Assembly (NCBI GenBank): GCA_030715135.1
Contig: JAUYVH010000004.1
Location: 154,424-218,423, forward strand
Source of the DNA: Keguizhuia sedimenti
GTDB lineage: Bacteria; Pseudomonadota; Gammaproteobacteria; Burkholderiales; Burkholderiaceae_D
Direction: 5' to 3'
DNA: 64,000 nucleotides
The notes below the pieces were generated by a model, which was given only the letters and a program-made list of their open reading frames with translations, was not told the DNA's origin and searched no databases. This document shows positions 58,311 through 64,000 of the stretch, piece by piece. How positions within the stretch are numbered: the stretch's first letter is position 1; the number at the start of each line of letters is the position of its first letter. The translations under genes and the position numbers were made by a program.

Positions 58311-59480
58311 ATGAAAGTACTAGTCGCACACAACTCATATCAGCATCGCGGCGGCGAGGACGTTGTCGTCGAAGCTGAAATCGACCTGCTGCGCAGTCAT
58401 GGCCATGACGTGATGTTCTACCAGCGTCACAATGATGAGCTGAAAACCATCTCGCTGCCTGCGGCTGCCGTATCGACGATCTGGGCAAAACGTTCGACTG
58501 ACGACCTGGAACGCCTCTGCAAGGAATTCCAGCCTGATGTCGTACATGTTCACAACACCGTTCCATTAATATCCCCATCGCTTTACTGGGCTGCGACGAA
58601 AAGAAATATTCCTATCGTTCAGACCCTGCATAATTTCCGCTTGATCTGTCCGCAGGCAATGCTGCTTCGGGACGGCAAAGTCTGCGAAGACTGCATAGGT
58701 AAAATGCCGTGGCGATCGGTATCCAGAAAATGCTATCGCGAGTCGGCCGTGCAGTCGGCGGTGTTGACCGGCATGCTCGCGACTCACCATGTGCTTGGCA
58801 CATTTCGTGAAAAGATAACCCGCTATATCGTGCTGAACGAATTCTGCAAAGAGAAATTCATTCAAAGCGGAATGTCGCCGCATCTGTTCCGTATTAAACC
58901 GAATTTCGTATCGTCGGGAGCCCAGCCTTCTCAGAAGGTTCGCAAAGGGGGAATTTTCATCGGTCGGCTGTCGCCCGAAAAAGGCCTGAATATCCTGACC
59001 GAGGCCGTAGGAATATTAGGCGCTCAGGATATAAAAATCGTCGGTAAAGGCCCTCTTGAAAAGGAGATCAGCAAGGCCTTCAGGGACTGCTACATAGGCT
59101 TCAAGTCGCCGGCAGAGGTACAAGCCCTATTGCAAAGTGCTCAATTTCTGGTCGCCCCAAGCACCTGCTATGAAACATTCGGCCTTGTGGCCATCGAAGC
59201 CTTCTCATGCGGCACTCCAGTGATCGCCAGCCGCCACGGCGGCTTGGGAGAGCTGGTCACCGACGGCGTAACAGGCCTTCTGTTCAATCCCGGCGATGCG
59301 CAGGATCTTGCAAAGAAAATAGCATGGGCGCGTGCCAACCCGGATGCGATGGCCGAGATGGGACGCAACGCGCTTGCAGAGTATGAAACGAAATACACAC
59401 CCGAACGAAATTATGAAATCCTGCTCTCCATATATGAAGAAGTCATTGCCCTTGCACGCGGAGAAAAGCGTGCCGCGTAA
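58311..59480 (+). CDS. GT4 glycosyltransferase
   Basis: A 389-residue GT-B enzyme starting MKVLVAHNSYQHRGGEDVVVEAE at 58311; the 33 residues the frame adds upstream do not fit the family. C-terminal motifs are IFIGRLSPEKGLNIL and STCYETFGLVAIEAFSCGTPVIAS with the E-x7-E pair. A Cys pair in KVCEDCIGK lies mid-protein, as in related exopolysaccharide transferases. Its end overlaps the GT26 gene by 11 bases. Confidence 0.9.
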   Translation: MKVLVAHNSYQHRGGEDVVVEAEIDLLRSHGHDVMFYQRHNDELKTISLPAAAVSTIWAKRSTDDLERLCKEFQPDVVHVHNTVPLISPSLYWAATKRNIPIVQTLHNFRLICPQAMLLRDGKVCEDCIGKMPWRSVSRKCYRESAVQSAVLTGMLATHHVLGTFREKITRYIVLNEFCKEKFIQSGMSPHLFRIKPNFVSSGAQPSQKVRKGGIFIGRLSPEKGLNILTEAVGILGAQDIKIVGKGPLEKEISKAFRDCYIGFKSPAEVQALLQSAQFLVAPSTCYETFGLVAIEAFSCGTPVIASRHGGLGELVTDGVTGLLFNPGDAQDLAKKIAWARANPDAMAEMGRNALAEYETKYTPERNYEILLSIYEEVIALARGEKRAA

Positions 59481-60234
59481 GTGCCAGCCGGTTCTGGGTG
59501 CGCATATCGATGTAGTGGACTGGAATGAAGCGCTGGAACGGATTATTGCCTGGGGCGCCGCGCATGAATCCCGCTATGTCTGCATCTGCAATGTTCATTC
59601 GGTAGTAACGACGACAAGCGATCCGGAATTCCGGCAGATAGTGAACGGGGCCGACATGTCCACGCCGGACGGCGCGCCGATTGCATGGGCGCTGCGGCGT
59701 TTCGGCCATGCCGGCCAGCCACGTGTAAACGGTCCGGACCTGATGTGGAAATACCTGGCCCATGCGGAAAAAAACGGGCAGGTCGTATTCTTTTACGGCA
59801 GCACGGATGCAACGCTGCAAAAACTGCAGGCTGTGCTGTCGCGTCAATTTCCTCTGCTGCGCATAGGCGGCGTGTACTCTCCTCCATTCCGCGAGTTGTC
59901 GGCACGGGAAGATCAGGACGAAGTCGACATGATCAACCGCTCGGGCGCCCATGTCGTATTCGTCGGCCTGGGTTGCCCGAAACAGGAGAAATGGATGGCA
60001 GCGCATCGCGGCCGCATTCAGGGCGTGATGATAGGCGTCGGGGCCGCCTTTGATTATCACGCTGGCACGATCAAGCGTGCGCCCTTGTGGTGGCAGCAGA
60101 ACGGACTGGAATGGCTGTATCGCCTGTGCAGTGAACCGCGGCGTCTCATGCGCCGCTATATGGTGACCAATACCCTTTTCATTCTTGGTTTTGCCAGGCA
60201 GCTTATCTCGCGCAAGTTCTCCAAGTCGGCTTAA
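59470..60234 (+). CDS. WecG/TagA/CpsF-type glycosyltransferase (GT26)
   Basis: A 254-residue enzyme of the family that adds ManNAc, ManNAcA or glucose-type residues to lipid-linked glycans. NVHSVVTTTSDPEF, DGAPIAWALRRFG, VNGPDLMWKYL and FVGLGCPKQEKWM are the family blocks. I choose the GTG at 59470 because GGAG lies six bases upstream and the length then matches the family; upstream ATGs lie deep in the preceding gene. It is the last enzyme of the exopolysaccharide block. Confidence 0.88.
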   Translation: MPRKCQPVLGAHIDVVDWNEALERIIAWGAAHESRYVCICNVHSVVTTTSDPEFRQIVNGADMSTPDGAPIAWALRRFGHAGQPRVNGPDLMWKYLAHAEKNGQVVFFYGSTDATLQKLQAVLSRQFPLLRIGGVYSPPFRELSAREDQDEVDMINRSGAHVVFVGLGCPKQEKWMAAHRGRIQGVMIGVGAAFDYHAGTIKRAPLWWQQNGLEWLYRLCSEPRRLMRRYMVTNTLFILGFARQLISRKFSKSA

Positions 60235-60340
60235 CAGGCTGTTGAAAAACGTAGTGAGCGGGTCGAGATTGGGATGAGGAGCGCACGCGGAGCACCGCAA
60301 GTCCTGAGATCGGCCTGCGCAGTAGTTTCTCAACAGCCTG
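60235..60340. repeat. 106-base inverted-repeat element (MITE-like)
   Basis: The ends are CAGGCTGTTGAAAAAC (60235-60250) and GTTTCTCAACAGCCTG (60325-60340), 15 of 16 positions complementary. The element abuts the stop codon of the GT26 gene and has no coding capacity. The terminal sequence resembles ends of small non-autonomous elements found between genes in betaproteobacteria. No second copy is in this window, so mobility is inferred only from structure. Confidence 0.5.
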
Positions 60341-60391
60341 CCAAGCTCATTCATACGAGTGCCAACCTCTCGCGTTGACAGACTGGTCCAT

Positions 60392-60417
60392 AAAAAAAGC
60401 CGGCATTTCTGCCGGCT
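60392..60417 (-). terminator. terminator of the double-GH16 gene
   Basis: Perfect 8-bp stem AGCCGGCA/TGCCGGCT with a four-base loop; on the minus strand it is followed by seven T residues. It lies 41 bases past the stop. Confidence 0.88.
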
Positions 60418-60457
60418 ATGATCCGCCCTTTTTCAGGCAGCATGCTTACTCTGAAAA

Positions 60458-62302
60458 TTATTTGAACTGCCAGGCTCTTACGTAATTGACTTCATAAGAG
60501 TTGGATTTGCCTTGCGGCGTGCTGTTGTCAGGCTGGCCCGATGCGCTGCCGTACCACAGGTCCAGCATCAGGTACATCGGATCGTTCATGCTGATGTTCA
60601 GCACCAGAACCTCCTTGCCGTCGAAGTAATAGGTCTGCTTGTTCGGCTCCCACTTGACTGCATACTTGTGGAATCCTTCCGACAGATCGGTCTTGGCGTC
60701 ATACATCTTGAAGCCCAACTGGCGGTTGTTGGAATCGCTTGCGCCTTCCCATACGGTGACTCCATACACGGTCGGACGATGCACGCCGTTGGCATCGACA
60801 TAACCCCAGCCTTCGCCGCCTGCATACGCTTCCATCACGTCCATTTCCGGACGACGCTCATTGATGTGGTTGAACAGCCAGAACGCAGGCCAGGTGCCCT
60901 TGCCTTTCGGCAGCTTGGCCTCTACTTCAAAGTAGCCGTACTTCTGATAATACTTGCCGTCGGTGTCGATCGTGCGGTCGAAGAACTGGCCGCTTGCGTC
61001 ACGCTGCGGCCAGATTTTCAATGCACCGTTTTCAACCGTGTAGTTCTTGGTCGCATTGGACGTCCCATACCAGATCTTGTCGTTCCATACGCTTGTATTG
61101 AAGCCATTGTTGAATTCATCGGCAAAGGTCAAGGTATAGGCGTTCGCATCCTGGCCAAACGGGCTTGCAGTGGTCGGTGCTGGAGCTGGAGCTGGAGCTG
61201 GAGCTGGTGCCGGAGCTGGTGCCGGAGCTGGTGCCGGAGCTGGTGCCGGAGCTGGTGCCGGTGCCGGTGCCGGTGCCGGTGCCGGTGCCGGTGCAGGCGT
61301 CGGTGCAGGCGTCGGTGTTGGAATCGGGTTAGGTGCAGGCGCCGGTGTCCCTGATGTAGTCTTGGCGAACTTCCATGCACGGACATAATTGATGCTGAAG
61401 GAGTTCGTTTTTCCCTTCACGGTCGTAGCGTCCGGCTGACCGCTCGCTCCACCCGTCCACAGGTTGAGAATCAGATACATCGGATCCGACATTGCCACAT
61501 TGACGGTATAGACCGGCTGGCCGTCGAAGTAGAACGTTTGCTTGTTAGGCTCCCATTTCACTGCATACTTGTGATAACCCGTCGATAAATCCTTTGCCGT
61601 CGCAATTTGCTTGGTTCCGGCTTGCTGGCCTTCGTCGATCCAGGACGACGTCGAATAGGCAATCGGATGCAGCTTGGCGTCGCTCCAGCCTGAAGCAGTG
61701 CCAGCGCCCGGATAGGCTTGCATGATGTCGATTGCCGGACGGCCTTCGCCGCTATGATTGAACAGCATGATTCCCGGCCGCGGTCCCTTGCCGACCGGCA
61801 GCTTGGCTTCTATTTCAAAGTAACCATACGTTTGAGAAAACTTTCCGTCGGTGTCGATCGTGCGGTTGAAGAAATTTCCGCTCGAGTCCGGTTGAAGCCA
61901 CATCTTGAGCGCACCGCCTTCGACCGTGTAGTTCTTGATCGGACTCGATGTTTCATACCAGATATGGTCATTCCATGCATTGGATGGCAGGCCATTGGTA
62001 AAGCCTTGCGAAAAGCTCAAGACGTAATCTTCGGCTTTCTGACCGTAGGGGCTGACTTTTGCGGCAATCGCTTTTGCCAGCATGACATCGGTTACAGGTT
62101 GGCTGGCATCGAGCTCAAAATCCGCTGCAGCCACATCTTGATTTGTACCGGCGCTCGGTGAAGGAGCATCAGCAGATTGAATAGGCTTAGTTGTGTCCTC
62201 GCCGCCGGATCCGCCTCCGCCGCACGATGCCAACAAAAGTGTGAAAAGGCCGGCGCATGACAAGGCACGCAGGCTCGGCTTTTCAATAAAAAGCTTAGAC
62301 AT
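60458..62302 (-). CDS. secreted lipoprotein with two GH16 domains, the N-terminal one lacking catalytic residues
   Basis: A 614-residue lipoprotein: signal peptide with lipobox LAS-Cys27, a Gly/Ser spacer, GH16 domain A (about 85-312), an Ala-Pro repeat linker (about 318-380), and GH16 domain B (about 381-614). Domain B has the catalytic ExDxxE as Glu486-Met-Asp488-Val-Met-Glu491 and GTWPAFWLFNH before it. Domain A has Ala190-Ile-Asp192-Ile-Met-Gln195 at the same place and GPRPGIMLFNH, so nucleophile and acid/base are both lost. GH16 enzymes cut beta-1,3/1,4-glucans or galactans; here a role in trimming the locus's own polymer is likely. Confidence 0.88.
   Translation of the reverse strand: MSKLFIEKPSLRALSCAGLFTLLLASCGGGGSGGEDTTKPIQSADAPSPSAGTNQDVAAADFELDASQPVTDVMLAKAIAAKVSPYGQKAEDYVLSFSQGFTNGLPSNAWNDHIWYETSSPIKNYTVEGGALKMWLQPDSSGNFFNRTIDTDGKFSQTYGYFEIEAKLPVGKGPRPGIMLFNHSGEGRPAIDIMQAYPGAGTASGWSDAKLHPIAYSTSSWIDEGQQAGTKQIATAKDLSTGYHKYAVKWEPNKQTFYFDGQPVYTVNVAMSDPMYLILNLWTGGASGQPDATTVKGKTNSFSINYVRAWKFAKTTSGTPAPAPNPIPTPTPAPTPAPAPAPAPAPAPAPAPAPAPAPAPAPAPAPAPAPAPAPAPTTASPFGQDANAYTLTFADEFNNGFNTSVWNDKIWYGTSNATKNYTVENGALKIWPQRDASGQFFDRTIDTDGKYYQKYGYFEVEAKLPKGKGTWPAFWLFNHINERRPEMDVMEAYAGGEGWGYVDANGVHRPTVYGVTVWEGASDSNNRQLGFKMYDAKTDLSEGFHKYAVKWEPNKQTYYFDGKEVLVLNISMNDPMYLMLDLWYGSASGQPDNSTPQGKSNSYEVNYVRAWQFK
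61176..61349. repeat. in-frame Ala-Pro coding repeat
   Basis: On the plus strand, GGAGCT units, then 12-base GGTGCCGGAGCT units, then 6-base GGTGCC units. They encode the Ala-Pro linker of the double-GH16 protein on the minus strand. Every unit is a multiple of six bases, so slippage would change linker length but not the frame. Confidence 0.85.
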
Positions 62303-62381
62303 AGAAGTTCTCTCTTAAATGAGTGAGATTTGATTAATCTCAAATTTCGCTAAAAAGCCCATCTAAGATTCTTGCCCTACG

Positions 62382-62392
62382 TCAATAGTTCC
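62382..62392 (-). promoter_or_regulatory. conserved block upstream of the double-GH16 gene
   Basis: TCAATAGTTCC on the plus strand (GGAACTATTGA on the coding strand), 80 bases before the start. The same 11 bases occur at 79 bases before the single-GH16 gene. GGAAC resembles an ECF-type -35 element; TCTTA follows 17 bases after GGAACTA. Confidence 0.4.
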
Positions 62393-62474
62393 ATGAAGAA
62401 AGCTTTCTTTTGAAAAATATTTTTGCTTGGTTAATTCATATGCAGCAATGGAAATATTCAGAAGAGTGCAGGCG

Positions 62475-62511
62475 AAAAAAAACCCGCTTGCATTGCTGAC
62501 AAGCGGGTTTA
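62475..62511 (-). terminator. terminator of the single-GH16 gene
   Basis: Perfect 11-bp stem AAACCCGCTTG/CAAGCGGGTTT with a nine-base loop; on the minus strand T residues follow. It separates the two GH16 genes into individual transcripts. Confidence 0.85.
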
Positions 62512-62595
62512 ACAAATGAGTTATCTATTATTTACTCATCGACTGCATGCTTGATTTTTTTACGTAAGCACTTCAATCAAATGAAGACAACCTGA

Positions 62596-63501
62596 TTACT
62601 TGAACTGCCAGGCTCTTACGTAGTTGACTTCATACGAGTTGGATTTGCCTTGCGGGGTGCTATCGTCCATCATTCCGGCCGCACTGCCCTGCCACAGATC
62701 CAGCATCAGATACATCGGATCGTTCATGCTGATGTTCAGCACCAGGATTTCCTTGCCGTCGAAGTAATAGGTCTGCTTGTTCGGCTCCCACTTGACTGCA
62801 TACTTGTGGAATCCTTCCGACAGATCGGTCTTGGCGTCATACATCTTGAAGCCCAACTGACGGTTGTTGGAATCGCTTGCACCTTCCCATACCGTTGCCG
62901 CATACACGGTCGGACGTGCCACGCCGTTGGCGTCGTTATGGCCCCATCCTTCGCCGCCTGCATACGCTTCCATCACGTCCATCTCCGGACGGCGCTCGCC
63001 GATGTGGTTAAACAGCCAGAACGCAGGCCAAGTGCCCTTGCCTTTCGGCAGCTTGGCTTCTACTTCGAAGTAGCCATACTTTTGGGTGTACTTGCCGTCG
63101 CTGTCGATGGTGCGGTTGAAGAATTTGCCGCTGGCATCGCGCTGCGGCCAGATCTTCAGCTTGCCGTCTTCAACCGTGTAGTTCTTGGTAGGATTCGAAG
63201 ACTCATACCACATCTTGTCGTTCCAGAGATCGGGATTGAATGAATTGAACTCTTCAGAGAAAGTCAATGTGTAGTTGCCCGCATCTTGACCAAACGGACC
63301 ATCCTTCGGTGTGGACTGACCAGCTGCTGCTGCGGAACCTGTCTTGGCGCCGCTTGAAGATGTGCCGGAGCCGGCAGCTGCAGTGTCTGTTCCGGGAGTG
63401 CTTCCACCACCGCCGCCGCCGCAGGCAGCCATCATCATGGTAGCCAGGCTTGCGCAAGTTAAGGAACGAAGGGTGCGTAAGGAAATAGATACGTTAGACA
63501 T
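62596..63501 (-). CDS. secreted GH16 lipoprotein (single domain)
   Basis: A 301-residue lipoprotein with lipobox MAA-Cys27, a Gly/Ser/Ala-rich spacer (about 28-67) and one GH16 domain (about 69-301). The catalytic motif is Glu173-Met-Asp175-Val-Met-Glu178. I start it at the ATG at 63501, matching the start of the paralogue next to it; the frame extends 23 residues further. The domain differs from domain B of the neighbour at about 31 of 234 positions by my count. Likely anchored in the outer membrane or released, acting on an extracellular beta-glucan or the locus's polymer. Confidence 0.88.
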   Translation of the reverse strand: MSNVSISLRTLRSLTCASLATMMMAACGGGGGGSTPGTDTAAAGSGTSSSGAKTGSAAAAGQSTPKDGPFGQDAGNYTLTFSEEFNSFNPDLWNDKMWYESSNPTKNYTVEDGKLKIWPQRDASGKFFNRTIDSDGKYTQKYGYFEVEAKLPKGKGTWPAFWLFNHIGERRPEMDVMEAYAGGEGWGHNDANGVARPTVYAATVWEGASDSNNRQLGFKMYDAKTDLSEGFHKYAVKWEPNKQTYYFDGKEILVLNISMNDPMYLMLDLWQGSAAGMMDDSTPQGKSNSYEVNYVRAWQFK

Positions 63502-63579
63502 AGGCATTCTTTCTATTAAAGCGATCTGAATAAATTCAAATTTCATTGTTAAAGGCCTGTGTCTGAGCATTGCCTTGGT

Positions 63580-63590
63580 TCAATAGTTCC
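63580..63590 (-). promoter_or_regulatory. conserved block upstream of the single-GH16 gene
   Basis: TCAATAGTTCC on the plus strand, 79 bases before the start codon, identical to the block before the other GH16 gene. On the coding strand GGAACTA is followed after 17 bases by TCAGA, resembling an ECF-sigma promoter layout. Confidence 0.4.
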
Positions 63591-63732
63591 GCATGGAAAA
63601 AATCGCCCCTTTCCTTATGTAAATTTTTTGTAAAGTACCTGTTGTACAGAAACGTCAGAAAATTAAATACTTAAAAATGTTTCCGCCAAAAAACAACGGA
63701 ATTTATACAATTTTGTTTGCGAAGGTTTAACG

Positions 63733-63765
63733 AAAAAAATTTTCAAATTTTTTGAAAATTTTTTT
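63733..63765. repeat. 15-bp perfect AT-rich inverted repeat
   Basis: Left arm 63733-63747 (AAAAAAATTTTCAAA) and right arm 63751-63765 (TTTGAAAATTTTTTT) around TTT. It could be a weak bidirectional terminator, since both strands end in T-runs, or a binding site for an AT-preferring regulator about 230 bases upstream of the GH16 gene. Confidence 0.55.
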
Positions 63766-64000
63766 GAATGCGGATTTTTTGGAGGGAAAATCTTGTCAGG
63801 AAGACAGGAGAATCGATGGAACCCGGTGCTTCAATTTGATGAAAATTACAAATACTTGAATCGTTTTTCTTGTCGCACAGATAAATTTATCGATATTCAG
63901 AAATAAAAAAGCCCGGCATTCATGCTACCCGTTCTAAAAAGGTGTTGGTGAAGCCTTAGGCGCGTTTCGATTGAGAGGCCCCCAAACCCGATAGGTTTTG

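Larger units (their letters stand above)
63502..64000. other. 499-base upstream region at the window end
   Basis: Upstream region of the single-GH16 gene. It is AT-rich from about 63600 to 63800 and contains the 15-bp inverted repeat listed separately. On the minus strand a frame ends with TAA at 63956-63958 and is open to the window edge (last residues GLGASQSKRA); this could be the 3' end of another gene but is too short to support. Confidence 0.4.

Noticed and set aside
59443..60354. Minus-strand frame of 303 codons
   Set aside because: Antisense to the GT26 gene and runs across the inverted-repeat element; no homology pattern seen.
61176..61349. CRISPR-like repeat array
   Set aside because: Repeat units are 6-12 bases without spacers and code in frame for Ala-Pro; it is a coding microsatellite.
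61170..61388. Plus-strand frame encoding an almost pure Gly-Ala repeat
   Set aside because: It is the antisense reading of the Ala-Pro linker repeat of the double-GH16 gene; no ribosome-binding site and no independent support.

Overview
The window looks like chromosomal DNA of a betaproteobacterium, most likely Burkholderiales near the Oxalobacteraceae (Herbaspirillum/Herminiimonas-like). That placement is inferred from gene order and protein character; no rRNA or other taxonomic marker was available. Base composition is moderately GC-rich, with AT-rich patches at 2.3-4.6 kb, 52.9-53.1 kb and 63.5-63.9 kb. No rRNA, CRISPR array or intact insertion sequence was seen. || Layout. (1) 1-4.9 kb: a loosely packed accessory stretch beside a tRNA cluster, with a glutathione S-transferase, a MaoC-type hydratase, a phage NinX-like (DUF2591) protein, a tandem DUF2061 membrane protein behind a Fur-box-like site, a degenerate receiver-domain protein and small unknowns. 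(2) 4.9-32.3 kb: housekeeping genes, mostly on the minus strand. They are tRNA-Gly/Cys/Leu downstream of pgsA; the lepA-lepB-DUF4845-rnc-era-recO-pdxJ-acpS-nagZ-uvrC run; the rpoE-rseA-rseB-mucD envelope-stress operon; the fatty acid/phospholipid cluster yceD-rpmF-plsX-fabH-fabD-fabG-acpP-fabF; maf and an RsmI-like methyltransferase on the plus strand; then sppA, a Rieske protein, a Gph-like phosphatase and rluC. (3) 32.8-40.6 kb: rne behind a long leader, moaA-moeA, rmuC and a truncated haemoglobin. (4) 41.0-60.2 kb: a large exopolysaccharide locus. (5) 60.2-64 kb: a small inverted-repeat element and two secreted GH16 lipoproteins. || How the exopolysaccharide locus works together (inference from families). 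A WcaJ-like enzyme loads the first sugar phosphate on undecaprenyl phosphate. ManC, GalU, GalE, Gmd and Fcl supply GDP-mannose, UDP-glucose, UDP-galactose and GDP-L-fucose. Six glycosyltransferases (three GT4, two GT2, one GT26) could extend the unit. A Wzx-like flippase and a Wzy/ligase-like membrane protein would export and polymerise it, and a polysaccharide deacetylase plus a methyltransferase-like protein may modify it. No Wza/Wzb/Wzc export or copolymerase genes are in the window, nor a phosphomannomutase. || The most notable content is the GH16 pair at the end of this locus. One protein has a single GH16 domain with an intact EMDVME active-site motif. The other carries two GH16 domains joined by a long Ala-Pro repeat; its C-terminal domain is intact and almost a copy of the single-domain protein, while its N-terminal domain has AIDIMQ in place of the catalytic motif, so it should be inactive and may be a polysaccharide-binding module. 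Both genes share homologous upstream DNA with a conserved 11-bp block 79-80 bases before each start.
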